A DNA stretch of 64,000 bases. Source: Candidatus Obscuribacter phosphatis (GTDB lineage Bacteria; Cyanobacteriota; Vampirovibrionia; Obscuribacterales; Obscuribacteraceae). The DNA lies in NCBI GenBank assembly GCA_001899315.1, contig MOYA01000001.1, positions 495,071-559,070 on the forward strand. The letters run 5' to 3'. A model generated the notes under the pieces. That model searched no databases, was not told the DNA's origin, and saw only the letters and a list, made by a program, of their open reading frames with translations. Shown here piece after piece: positions 29,882 to 39,314 of the stretch (positions are counted from its first letter, which is position 1; the number at the start of each line of letters is the position of its first letter). The translations under genes and the position numbers were made by a program.

Positions 29882-32284
29882 TTATTCTTTCAGATTGGAA
29901 GAGGGCAATTGATCATTTACTTGAAGGTTAATGATTTGAGCATTTCGATTTGCCGCCTCGGTGGCTTTTGAATCAGGTCGCAAAAGAGAGCGATGTTGCA
30001 AAGACAGATTGTCGTCAAGTACGTCTTGACCTTTAAGGGTATAGCCCAATTTAGCCCCCAAGCCTGCCGCCTTATGCAAGCATGCCGATAGTTCATCAAG
30101 GCTAAGATTCTCTCTTTTAAGCAGGGGCTCCAGCCGACTCAATTTCTTTTGCAAAGTAATTTGGTTCAATGCCCTTGACTGTTTGGCACCGACCAAGATT
30201 ATCTCGCTGGCACCCCTGCCTCTATAAATATAAGACCCGGGAAAAACCGCTTCAAAAGTTTTGACATAGTCGACTAGAGCTTGCGGCTCCAATCCATAAA
30301 GTTGTAGCCACTGGCAGAAAATGCCGTCGCCAGTAAGCCTTAGGCGGGCGGTTTCTAGAAACTCACGAGTAAATAAAGAAGCCGAGCCGCTTACCCAGGG
30401 TTCGGAGGGCTGACAAATGACAAGGTCGTATTCATCTTTGTGTAAGGAGAGATAGAGCCTGCCGTCGCCCCTTTTAATAGAACTCGATAACCCCTCTATA
30501 GGAGCATTTTCTTTATCTACAGCGGCGATTTTCGCCGCTTGTGCTGCCGCCTCGATTGCTTCTGGTTCCAATTCGATAGTTTGGCAATTACCGGCGGTAA
30601 GCACTGCTTTCGCAATATCGCCGGTGGTGGCAAGCCCGAGACCAATAATCAGTACTTGCTTTGGCTCGCTTTCGTGCAACAAGTATGGCAAAAGAAAGAG
30701 TAGTTTGTGTGTCGGTTCTGCTGAAATTATCTTCTGACCAGGCGCGGCTAGATCGCGCTTTATGGTCTTGGTTGCTTCGATATTGCCGTTTGCTTTGAGC
30801 ACTAAGAGACTGGCGTCATTGCTTTTTTCTAGAGCAATTGTAGAGTAAAAGCCGTCTTCTCTGTAGATAGTCTTTAGTCCTTTTTCGCTTTGCAAAAGCT
30901 TTTCAGCTGCCGGCAAATAAAAAGGCAAATTGATTCTGCCTTCTGTTAGTCCGGCGTCACTAACAGGCAGCAAAATCGAAAGCAGCAGCATCAAGAATAG
31001 TGTTACTCGTCCCCTCAATTTGCTTATATTGGGAGCGAGGGCCAGATGAGCGATGAAGACAGCAATTAGCAGTAAGAAATGCATGGCTATTTGCAGCCGA
31101 TGTAGCCCAAGAAAAATTCCTAAATTAGGAATTGAGAAAAGACCTAGAAAAATAAGTGGGGCTAGAACTGCACCGGCGGTGTTAAAAGCCATAGTTTTTC
31201 TGAAGCCTTCAGCTTGTCCCCTAAATTCGCCATAGATGCTAGTCACCAAGAGACCGGATGCAAAAGCCGGTAGAGCGCTTATGGTCATAGACAAGAAGAT
31301 GAAAACAAAATCGAGATTGCTGCTTAGGTGTAAATAAAAACCGCAAATCTTGCTGAATTGGTCTAGGAAAAGCGATTCTCCAACTAGGCAGGCTAAATAG
31401 ACACAGGCCGCCTTTGCTAAAAAGCTTTTTCCGCTTGCCACCGAGACAATGTAACCGCAAAGATTGCCCAGCGACATGAAAGTTATATAGCCCGAAGTGG
31501 TAAGGGCTAAGGCAGTAACAGCCGAGCCGGTTAGGCAGGCGCTGGTGCGCAAGATAATCAGCTGGGACAAAAGTCCAGCTAAACCAGAAAGAAAAATGAG
31601 AAGACTTGGGGGCTGCCAAGAGGCGGCTGCTTTTTTAACGGCTGATTTTGAGTCAGCTGTGTGGTCTGAAAAATCAACCGATATCGGTTCATTTTCATTT
31701 GGCGAAACCGGCTCATTTTCATTTTCCCGCCTCAAGTTCAGCCTATTGACAAGCTGAGCGCCGAAAAGCAAAGCAATGCCAACGCCCAAGGTTGTTTTCA
31801 GACCAAAGCCAAGCAGATAGATGACGCCATAGCCGCCGAGGGCGGCGCCGGCGTTATAGCAGAGATAATGTCTGTAGTCGAAATTGGAATTTGGTCTTTG
31901 GCTACTCAATTTGGCCAGCTGGGCGCCGCTAAGATAAGCCAGGCAATAGATAGATACCGAAGCCAAAACTGTAAGCAAGGCGCTATTGAAGGTTCCGGGC
32001 AGATGCTCGGCGATCCGGCAGAGCGTTTGAGGTGCGTTTATCGAGGCTATGCCAAAGAGTGATATTGTCAAGGCGAGGGTTGCCAGTATTAGCCCATTAA
32101 GACTTTCATTTGGGGTTTTGAAGAAGGGTCTGGCAAAACCGAGCATATAAAAGGAAAGTGTAAGTGTTGCCGCCAGATGTTCTCCGGTGAAGCGTCCGAC
32201 CAGACGGGAAGCGGCTACCTCAAGTATGATAGAGGTTGCTCCGAGAAGCAAAAGCAAGATGAGCTGTAAAAGTCGTGCCGGCAT
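29882..32284 (-). CDS. Membrane-embedded spermidine-synthase-like protein
   Basis: 800 residues: about ten or eleven membrane helices (1-480) followed by a spermidine-synthase-type Rossmann domain (about 500-740) with SAM-site glycine motif LIIGLGLATTGD, acidic loop IELEPEAIEAA and YDLVICQPSEPWVSGSASLFTREF. True SpeE has an aspartate pair in the last motif (VDSTDP type); here it is CQPSEP, so aminopropyl transfer from decarboxylated SAM is doubtful. This fused type is widespread in bacteria but uncharacterised. A polar insert with an ENENEP repeat lies near 190-215. Transcribed away from sbcC with only 32 bases between the starts. Confidence 0.85.
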   Translation of the reverse strand: MPARLLQLILLLLLGATSIILEVAASRLVGRFTGEHLAATLTLSFYMLGFARPFFKTPNESLNGLILATLALTISLFGIASINAPQTLCRIAEHLPGTFNSALLTVLASVSIYCLAYLSGAQLAKLSSQRPNSNFDYRHYLCYNAGAALGGYGVIYLLGFGLKTTLGVGIALLFGAQLVNRLNLRRENENEPVSPNENEPISVDFSDHTADSKSAVKKAAASWQPPSLLIFLSGLAGLLSQLIILRTSACLTGSAVTALALTTSGYITFMSLGNLCGYIVSVASGKSFLAKAACVYLACLVGESLFLDQFSKICGFYLHLSSNLDFVFIFLSMTISALPAFASGLLVTSIYGEFRGQAEGFRKTMAFNTAGAVLAPLIFLGLFSIPNLGIFLGLHRLQIAMHFLLLIAVFIAHLALAPNISKLRGRVTLFLMLLLSILLPVSDAGLTEGRINLPFYLPAAEKLLQSEKGLKTIYREDGFYSTIALEKSNDASLLVLKANGNIEATKTIKRDLAAPGQKIISAEPTHKLLFLLPYLLHESEPKQVLIIGLGLATTGDIAKAVLTAGNCQTIELEPEAIEAAAQAAKIAAVDKENAPIEGLSSSIKRGDGRLYLSLHKDEYDLVICQPSEPWVSGSASLFTREFLETARLRLTGDGIFCQWLQLYGLEPQALVDYVKTFEAVFPGSYIYRGRGASEIILVGAKQSRALNQITLQKKLSRLEPLLKRENLSLDELSACLHKAAGLGAKLGYTLKGQDVLDDNLSLQHRSLLRPDSKATEAANRNAQIINLQVNDQLPSSNLKE

Positions 32285-32316
32285 GGCTATTAGTATAAGA
32301 AGCGAGAAGCAATAGA

Positions 32317-35300
32317 GTGATTCTAAACCTGGTGCAGCTGCATAATTTCATGAGCTATGCCGATGCTACTTTGGATCTTAGCGGAATACCAGTTGCCTGT
32401 TTGACCGGTCAGAACGGCGCCGGCAAATCGGCCCTCTTGGATGCAGTTACCTGGGCTATCTTTGAGGAAGCGAGGGCTTCTTCCGATGAACTAATTAGAC
32501 TTGGCGAAAGTCAGATGTGGGTGGATCTTGTTTTTGCCCATGAGGGGCGGCTCTACCGGGTGCGGCGCTCCCGTCAGCGCAGTGGCAAAGCTGGAAGCCG
32601 CGGTCAAACCAAGGGAAATCTCGAGTTCATGGTGGCCGATGGCATCACCGGGGTCGATGATATTGGCAAAGAGCGCTTGGCTTCTGTTAAGTGGAACAGT
32701 TTGACCGCTGCTTCTACCAGAGAAACCGGTCGGCTTATTTTGAACCTCTTGCGTATGGACTATGACACTTTCATCAATAGCGCCTATCTCAAGCAAGGGC
32801 GCTCTGATGAGTTTACTCTCAAGCCTCCTTCAGAGCGAAAGCAGGTTTTGGGCGAGATTCTTGGACTTTCTTACTTTGACCGTTTGCGTGACGAGGCACG
32901 CGACTTGACTAAATTGACCAAAGGCAAGCTTGATTTTCTTTCGGGTTCGGTGAGCAATCTCGATAGTCTGAAAGACCTAGAGGTAGAGATAAAAGAAAAA
33001 CTGGTCGTCGAAAAAAACGAACTGAAAAATGCTGAAGGTGCCTTTCTCGATATTGAATGTCGGGTTAATGAGCTGACCGAGAAAGTACAAAACCTCAAGA
33101 TGGTCAAAGTACAAATTGATTCGAACGATAAGCGTCTTACCGATGCTTGTATTCAACTGACCAGGCTGATTCAGGAACGCGGCGAATTGATTGAGAAAGT
33201 GGGCGAATTGAAAGTCTTGCTGGCTGAAGGCGCACATTTAGAAAAGGAACTGCAAGAATTTGAGGCTACTCGCGCAAGGGTTGAGATGCTCGATACTTTG
33301 CAGTTGTCTATGCAAGAGCTGAGCGAACGCAAAATAGCGCTATCAGGCGAGCTTTCTTTTATCAGATCTAAATTAGAGATGAATTTAGAACAGCTCGAGA
33401 AAGAAGCGGAGCAACTTGAGAAACGTCGGCAGGAATTGCTGCTCGATGTTGATGGTGCCGAGAAAATCGAAGCCCAATATCTCGAGTATAAGAAAATGGT
33501 AGAACAGGAGACGTCACTAGCTCGCAAACAAGAAGCCTTTACTCAACTCACTAGAAGGGCGCAAGAGTTGAGCGCCTTGATTCAAGAATCGCGCATCAGA
33601 TTGGAAGCCGAGGTCGGTCAGAAAGAAAATGTTGTGAAGGACCTGGAGTCGGTGAGCGGTTCTTCGCAAAATCTCAATCAAGAAGGCGAAGATCTTGATG
33701 AAGAAGCAAAAGAGCTGGATAAGCTGGAAGTGCAATTTGATCTTTGCGAGAAGCGAGGTTTGAGCATTAAGTCGCAGTTGGAGAGTTTCGACTTGAAGAT
33801 TGAAGATTTGAAGCTCAGGCAGCGCGAAAATCTTGAGAAGATTCGTGAACTCAATGAACATGCCAATAGCCCGCTCTGTCCTCTTTGTTCTCATCCAATC
33901 TTAGATAGGGCTGCCGTCTGCGATCGATATTTGCAGCAGAACAAAGAGATGCATGACGAAATTGGTCGTATTGAAGTAGAGAAAGAGAGACTGGCTTTTG
34001 ACCGCGACGAATTGCGCAAAGAATACACCGAATTGAAGCGTCGCCTTTTGGGGCGAAAAGAGCTAGACAAGCGCATAGGGCAGTTCAATGAGCGTTTGAG
34101 TGCGGTTAGTCGTGCACAGGACAATCTTGCTAAACAGAAAGCCGAACTTGCCCTTTTGACTGAAAAGCTCAATGCCGAGAATTTTGCGCAACTTGAACGA
34201 GAGTCGCTGCTCAAGGTGAAGGAGCAGTTGGCGGAAATTGATTTTGACCCGGTTGTCTATAATTCGCTCTCGGCTCAAATTAGACTGAAGAGGCACATCG
34301 AAGCCCGGAAGGAGCAGTTAGAGCGAGACCAGCAGGAACTTTCTGCGCTTGAGAAGAAAAGACCGGAATTGCTCGAGTCTTTGAAGAACTTGAAAGCCGA
34401 AATAAGTTCGGAGTCTTATGGCATTGAGGTTCGGCAGGAACTAGGACGCATACAAGAGAGTCTGAGTTTGTCTTCTTATAGCCGTGATGAGCATGCTCGT
34501 CTCAAGCAAAGGCTATCTGAGTTGATGCATTTTGCCCAGAAGGCACGCGACGTTAAGCGTGCTGCCGAGGAACTGCCTCTTTTGAGTGGAAAGTTACAAA
34601 GTCTAGAGCAGGAAGAAAACCGCAATAGAGAAATTGTTGAAGGCTTGGAGAATGAGCAAATTGATCTGAAGAGCGCCTATCAGGAGATGGATAGAGAGAA
34701 GGCTGCCCTTGATGGACTTCTGCCAATGCTCGCCGAACTGAGAGATAAGCGGGATGAAAGTTCGCGCAAAGTGGCGGTTTTGCTTGATAAAGAAGAAGCA
34801 GTTGGGCGAGAGCTTAGAGCAATTGAAGACCGGCTTAAAGAAATAGAGACGCTCAAAGAAGAATTGAGTGACTATGAGTTTTTGTCCGAAGCCCTCGGCA
34901 AGAAAGGCATTCAGGCAGTAATTATTGAAAATGCCATACCTGAGATAGAGAGCGAAGCTAATCGTATCTTGTCTCGTCTGACCGAGAATAAGATGCACGT
35001 CGCTCTCATTACCCAAGCCCGCACCAAAGCCGGTGGCATGTCCGAGACTCTTGATTTGGTCATAGGCGATGAACTAGGAACCAGGGCCTACGAACTTTAT
35101 TCGGGAGGAGAGGCCTTCAAAGTCAACTTCGCTTTGCGCATCGCCCTTTCGCGTTTGCTTGCCAGACGAGCTGGTTCTAAATTGGAAACTCTCATTATCG
35201 ATGAGGGCTTCGGCTCGCAGGACGACAGCAGTCGCGAGCGGCTGGTCAAAGCCATCAAGCTCATTCAACAAGAGTTTTCGCGGGTGCTTATCATCACCCA

Positions 35301-35385
35301 TATAAGCGATGTCAAAGAAATGTTTCCGGTGCAGATACAGGTCACTAAGCGGGGCGGCATCTCAAAATTGAATTTTATCGCCTGA
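32317..35385 (+). CDS. sbcC: SbcC/Rad50-type DNA repair ATPase
   Basis: 1022 residues with the SMC layout: ATPase N-lobe with Walker A GQNGAGKS (K37), then two long coiled-coil arms meeting at the zinc hook C521-PL-C524, then the C-lobe with signature SGGE (from S929) and Walker B LIIDEGFG (D962, E963). It tethers and processes DNA ends together with the nuclease SbcD/Mre11. No sbcD is next to it, though the two are usually adjacent. The GTG start has only a weak upstream site. The 3' end is marked by direct repeats (35374-35425). Confidence 0.95.
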   Translation: MILNLVQLHNFMSYADATLDLSGIPVACLTGQNGAGKSALLDAVTWAIFEEARASSDELIRLGESQMWVDLVFAHEGRLYRVRRSRQRSGKAGSRGQTKGNLEFMVADGITGVDDIGKERLASVKWNSLTAASTRETGRLILNLLRMDYDTFINSAYLKQGRSDEFTLKPPSERKQVLGEILGLSYFDRLRDEARDLTKLTKGKLDFLSGSVSNLDSLKDLEVEIKEKLVVEKNELKNAEGAFLDIECRVNELTEKVQNLKMVKVQIDSNDKRLTDACIQLTRLIQERGELIEKVGELKVLLAEGAHLEKELQEFEATRARVEMLDTLQLSMQELSERKIALSGELSFIRSKLEMNLEQLEKEAEQLEKRRQELLLDVDGAEKIEAQYLEYKKMVEQETSLARKQEAFTQLTRRAQELSALIQESRIRLEAEVGQKENVVKDLESVSGSSQNLNQEGEDLDEEAKELDKLEVQFDLCEKRGLSIKSQLESFDLKIEDLKLRQRENLEKIRELNEHANSPLCPLCSHPILDRAAVCDRYLQQNKEMHDEIGRIEVEKERLAFDRDELRKEYTELKRRLLGRKELDKRIGQFNERLSAVSRAQDNLAKQKAELALLTEKLNAENFAQLERESLLKVKEQLAEIDFDPVVYNSLSAQIRLKRHIEARKEQLERDQQELSALEKKRPELLESLKNLKAEISSESYGIEVRQELGRIQESLSLSSYSRDEHARLKQRLSELMHFAQKARDVKRAAEELPLLSGKLQSLEQEENRNREIVEGLENEQIDLKSAYQEMDREKAALDGLLPMLAELRDKRDESSRKVAVLLDKEEAVGRELRAIEDRLKEIETLKEELSDYEFLSEALGKKGIQAVIIENAIPEIESEANRILSRLTENKMHVALITQARTKAGGMSETLDLVIGDELGTRAYELYSGGEAFKVNFALRIALSRLLARRAGSKLETLIIDEGFGSQDDSSRERLVKAIKLIQQEFSRVLIITHISDVKEMFPVQIQVTKRGGISKLNFIA

Positions 35386-35425
35386 AAATTTATGTCTAAA
35401 TTTATGTCTGAACTTTATCGCCTGA
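35374..35425. repeat. Nested direct repeats at the sbcC stop codon
   Basis: TTTATCGCCTGA, which contains the TGA stop, occurs at 35374-35385 and 35414-35425. Between them lie two perfect tandem copies of AAATTTATGTCT (35386-35409). The right copy runs into the end of the convergent gene. Confidence 0.9.
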
Positions 35426-37943
35426 CTGCATAACCGATTAGACCGTGGCTGGTTAGTCTGGCGGCGGCATGCCAGACCATGGCGGTCGGGGCATAAGACA
35501 GGGCCCCGAAAATAGCTTCCAAGCCAAATCTTCCATCGGCCATTCGCATTATTTCCTTGAGCAGATGCTGTTCTCTTTGCCCTGGCTCTTCGTGCCTGAA
35601 GAGCTCTTGCCAGGCTGCGTCGGAATATTGAGCGATGATGGGAGTTCTCAGATCTTTGATGATTTGTCTGGCTGCAGTCAGATTGTCTGTGGCTAGGGCT
35701 GAATCCATAAGACAGTTCATGATTGAGGGCATGGGCATTCTTTTGATCTGGAGAGCTTCTTTGTCGAGGCTCGGCTTTTCAGAAAAAACGAAAGTACCGG
35801 TTTCGAAGGTCGATACAAATTCCATGAGAGCATCCATGCCTTGCATTTTGCCTAGTTCAGCCCCAATGGCTTTGCCGTCTTCGACAAGCAGGGTGAATTG
35901 GCGATTGGTGACCGGGTCTTCGACAGTGAGCACGCCGGTGCGTCCGCCGCTGGCCATCGACTGAATCACTTCGGCACCGTCCATGACACCAAGCTCGCCC
36001 TTGACGGCTGTGTACTTGCGCAAGGGCTTGAAATTAGATGGTACGTTGCGGGCTTTGGCCAGGGACAAAGTCACCCTATAGCCATTTGGTGGAACGGGAT
36101 TATTCTCAGGTTTGGCTAGATTTTCAGCCAGTACCATGGCTAGTTTTGCTCTAGCCAGCACATCGTCGCCTTTCATCGCGTCAAAAGGAAACACTGCCAA
36201 ACCAAGGCTGACCACTAGATTGTGCGCCACTGTTCTTTCGGCGCGCAAGCCGGTCTCGAGGAGTCGGCCGAGCTCTAAGCAGCACTGCTCATAAAAGGTC
36301 TCGTTTTCACCTCTGATGATTATGGCAAACTCAAGTGGCTGGGCTCTCACTAAATCTAGTTTGCTCAGGTCGCCAAGCTTGCCGAGGTGCTTCGTTTCTT
36401 TTAGGTGCTTCATGGCTTTCGCCACTGAAAGGGCGTAATTATCTAGATTGTTGTCGCAACTGCCGCTTTCAGAGTTGAGACTAAAATAGACTATGGCATA
36501 GGTCTGCCCGCTGGTAATACCCATCGAATTATTCAGATCTGAGACCGACTCTTGCAAGTAGGCTTTGTTGCGCAATTCAGTGAGTGGGTCGTTCCAGATT
36601 TGCTCTTCTTTTTCTTCGCGCTGCAAAAGGCTGTTATAGAGACCTGCGGTTTGGTCCAGCAGTCTTTCCAACCCTCTTATCTGGTCGGGGCCAAGGGCTT
36701 CTTTTGTCAACACTAAAAGAAAACCGAGATAGCGTCGGCGGTGTCTAATCGGGGCCATGACTATATGTTGGGCGTTCAATCTGACCATAACAGAGTCAAG
36801 ACCGGTGCGCTTCATCGACATCGGACCAAGATTGATGGCTTTACCGGCGGTGCGCGCTTGTTCAAAGAGGGGCTGTAAATTAAGCGCCGCCAACTCCAAA
36901 AGTTGTCCTTCTTTTAGACCGGCAGACTTGACGATGCTCTCGGTGGTGGCTTTCCCCGCCAGCACTTCGCCCTTCATAAAGACCACCCCGGTGACCAGAC
37001 CCGGGAATCTTTCAATTACTCCTTCGGTGATGTTTTCTCCGAAGGCTTCTTCGGTCTGTTTTAGGGCTTTGAGGGCGTGCACGGTAGCTTTGTGACCGGT
37101 TGATTTGACTTTTGGTAGGCTTTGATTGCTTACTTCTTGCAGTTCCTTCTCAGAAGGTTTGAGCCAGGGACCGGCTTCGCCTCCTTGTTTCTGTAAGGCT
37201 TCCCTCGCTTCTTTCTCTTTCTCGCTCAGCGCCGCTATAAAGTCATGCAGGGCTCCTTTGAGATTCCATAATTCGCTGGAAGCCATTGGTGAGAGTTGGA
37301 TTTTATCGAATGCCACCGTGCTCGGTGCGGGCGATTCGGCTAGATTTTTGATTTCTTTAGAAAATTTCGCCAGAGGTTCTAGGAAAATGCGGGCCAGGAC
37401 AAGGAAGTTAAGGACCGCCGAGATGAGAAAGATAGCGATCATAGAGCCGCCTCGGAAAGGCATATTCCAGAAGAAGAGCAAGTCTTCCGGTGCCGAAAGG
37501 GGCAGCCCTGGAAAGGTGGCGTCTATGCCCACATGAATGAGATAACCGGACTGCAAGCTGCTTACCGCTTCATAATAGTTGGTTTCTCTAAGCTTGATAT
37601 AACCGCTGCGCATCGGATAATCGCTTAGATAGGGGGCAAACCGAGCCGACTCAGCCGATGGTTTGGCACTGCCGTCTGTGATATAGAGCCAGGAGAGATT
37701 GTAACGCTCCAAGAGTCTGGTGATTTCCAGGGAATTTAAATCGTGCTCGCGCCCCGATCTGTTGATGAACTGCTTGACGCCGATGGCGGCGGTTTCTGCT
37801 TGCAGTGGTACCACCGCCGGTGTGACGAGGGCGACCACGGCAACCGCCAAAGGAAAGGAAAGCAAGACTGAAATGCTGTAGACAAAGATCGTCGATCTCA
37901 TCCATCTTGTCAGTTTGGCATTTAGCGGCTCTTTCATAGTCAT
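35415..37943 (-). CDS. Membrane sensor with degenerate GGDEF domain and DUF4388-like C-terminus
   Basis: About 842 residues from ATG 37943 (TTG 37955 and ATG 37937 are alternatives). Two membrane helices (about 20-45 and 165-190) frame an external sensor domain, followed by a HAMP-like linker with a coil (200-270), a GAF-like domain (about 300-440) and a GGDEF-type domain (about 450-620) starting DPLTELRNKAYL. The active-site loop reads QPLEF in place of GGDEF, so it cannot make cyclic di-GMP. Residues about 630-750 look like DUF4388 (GVMDGAEVIQSMASGGRTGVLTV). It is the last of three genes in one minus-strand unit, 24 bases after the DUF2142-like gene. Confidence 0.82.
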   Translation of the reverse strand: MTMKEPLNAKLTRWMRSTIFVYSISVLLSFPLAVAVVALVTPAVVPLQAETAAIGVKQFINRSGREHDLNSLEITRLLERYNLSWLYITDGSAKPSAESARFAPYLSDYPMRSGYIKLRETNYYEAVSSLQSGYLIHVGIDATFPGLPLSAPEDLLFFWNMPFRGGSMIAIFLISAVLNFLVLARIFLEPLAKFSKEIKNLAESPAPSTVAFDKIQLSPMASSELWNLKGALHDFIAALSEKEKEAREALQKQGGEAGPWLKPSEKELQEVSNQSLPKVKSTGHKATVHALKALKQTEEAFGENITEGVIERFPGLVTGVVFMKGEVLAGKATTESIVKSAGLKEGQLLELAALNLQPLFEQARTAGKAINLGPMSMKRTGLDSVMVRLNAQHIVMAPIRHRRRYLGFLLVLTKEALGPDQIRGLERLLDQTAGLYNSLLQREEKEEQIWNDPLTELRNKAYLQESVSDLNNSMGITSGQTYAIVYFSLNSESGSCDNNLDNYALSVAKAMKHLKETKHLGKLGDLSKLDLVRAQPLEFAIIIRGENETFYEQCCLELGRLLETGLRAERTVAHNLVVSLGLAVFPFDAMKGDDVLARAKLAMVLAENLAKPENNPVPPNGYRVTLSLAKARNVPSNFKPLRKYTAVKGELGVMDGAEVIQSMASGGRTGVLTVEDPVTNRQFTLLVEDGKAIGAELGKMQGMDALMEFVSTFETGTFVFSEKPSLDKEALQIKRMPMPSIMNCLMDSALATDNLTAARQIIKDLRTPIIAQYSDAAWQELFRHEEPGQREQHLLKEIMRMADGRFGLEAIFGALSYAPTAMVWHAAARLTSHGLIGYAVRR

Positions 37944-37967
37944 TTGCTTTCTCAATCGCTCAACCGC

Positions 37968-39308
37968 TCAATAGGTCCGACCGGCTGTCAAACCGTAGCG
38001 CGAAAGCAGATAGAAAAAGCATCCTATTGCACAGGCGGCATTGAAAATTATTAGAGAGGGGAGAAATAGTTTCTTCCATATGCCTAAGGTGTTACCCGTG
38101 AGACCCGTAATGCTTTGGTCGATAAGGCTCGGCAAACCGTTAACCATAATGCAAATAATAGGGATTTCGGATGGAAAAAGATAGCGCCCCTGTCCTCCCC
38201 CGAGATTGGTGGAGGAAGCATATACCATGGCCAGTAAGTTGGCTATAAGAGTAGCTGAAAGTACGGCCCAAATTTGTTTGAGCCTGTCCGGCAACGGTTT
38301 CTTCCACTGTCTCAAGGCAAGGCTTAGGCTGCCTGTAAGACCAAGCAGCATGTAAGAGAAATAAGTCCAATAGACCCAGCGCCACATATAAATGTCCATG
38401 TAACCGAAGAGTCCCCAAAAGGAAAAGAGTATGGAGCGCCACCAGCGGTGCTCTTTCACCACTTGCCAAAAGCTCATATGAAAATTGAGATCGCGGTGAT
38501 AGGTCACCGCCCAGGTATGGAACATGGTGCGAGTGCCCAGGGCATCACCGGGGTAGAGGCTCAAATTGCGCAGAAACCAAGGTAGGCAAAGGGCGGTGCT
38601 GCCGCCCAGCAGAGCTAGATGGGCGAGCGCTTTGGCGATTGGGGTTTTGAAACTGAAAAAGGCTAGTAAAAAAGCTAGAGCCACAGCCGGAAAGAGCGCG
38701 TAGGCCGAATATTTGGTCAGGGCTAAGAAAGCCAGGCAGAGACCAAGGGTTAGGGTGATTTTGTACTTCGGTCCATTTTTCAGGGTGCAGACCAAAAGGG
38801 CCAGCACTATGCCCGAAAGAGTGATGGCGGTGCTGTCGTTATTGATATAGGCATGCACCAAAATAAGCTGCGGATGAAAGACAACCAGCCATGGTACTGC
38901 TTCTGCCTTGATCTTTTCTCTACTAAAGACCACTCTACCGATATAACGGGCTGCAAAAACCAGAGGCAGACCGATAAGCAAACTGCCAAATCGTCCGGTG
39001 CGCGAGGGATCATTTAGATTGAAAGGGAAAGAAAGCAGTTTGGCGGCCGCCACATGGGGCAGATAGCCTAGCTGGGGAAGCGAGCCGTAGACTGCCGAGG
39101 GTCCACCCTTTGCCACTTCTGCTGCGTCAGGCAGATGCATGTTTTCCAGCATAAATTTGAAGACCCAGAAATGGGAGAATTCATCGGGCGCCCCTTGCAT
39201 CGGCACCATAAAAATCCAGGGCAGTCTGGTGAGAAAGTAGGCAAAAACAAGCGCCGCTACCGGCAATAGTGGCTTCAGAGCAAGACTTTCTTTCTTAGAG
39301 GTTTCCAT
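37968..39308 (-). CDS. DUF2142-like multi-pass membrane protein (GT-C-type glycosyltransferase candidate)
   Basis: 446 residues with about ten membrane helices. After helix 1 comes PMQGAPDEFSHFWVFKFML, where the APDE-x-SH pattern matches DUF2142 proteins and the acidic first loop of GT-C transferases that use lipid-linked sugars. An HPQLILVHAYINND stretch follows in a later loop. The acceptor is unknown; cell-envelope polysaccharide is the likely target. It begins 6 bases after the kinase-like gene and is co-transcribed. Confidence 0.75.
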   Translation of the reverse strand: METSKKESLALKPLLPVAALVFAYFLTRLPWIFMVPMQGAPDEFSHFWVFKFMLENMHLPDAAEVAKGGPSAVYGSLPQLGYLPHVAAAKLLSFPFNLNDPSRTGRFGSLLIGLPLVFAARYIGRVVFSREKIKAEAVPWLVVFHPQLILVHAYINNDSTAITLSGIVLALLVCTLKNGPKYKITLTLGLCLAFLALTKYSAYALFPAVALAFLLAFFSFKTPIAKALAHLALLGGSTALCLPWFLRNLSLYPGDALGTRTMFHTWAVTYHRDLNFHMSFWQVVKEHRWWRSILFSFWGLFGYMDIYMWRWVYWTYFSYMLLGLTGSLSLALRQWKKPLPDRLKQIWAVLSATLIANLLAMVYASSTNLGGGQGRYLFPSEIPIICIMVNGLPSLIDQSITGLTGNTLGIWKKLFLPSLIIFNAACAIGCFFYLLSRYGLTAGRTY

Positions 39309-39314
39309 AGATTT

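Noticed and set aside
29882..32284. Ordinary spermidine synthase (speE)
   Set aside because: The catalytic aspartate motif is replaced and a large membrane domain is fused on.
35415..37943. Active diguanylate cyclase
   Set aside because: The catalytic loop is QPLEF, which lacks the glycine pair and aspartate needed for catalysis.
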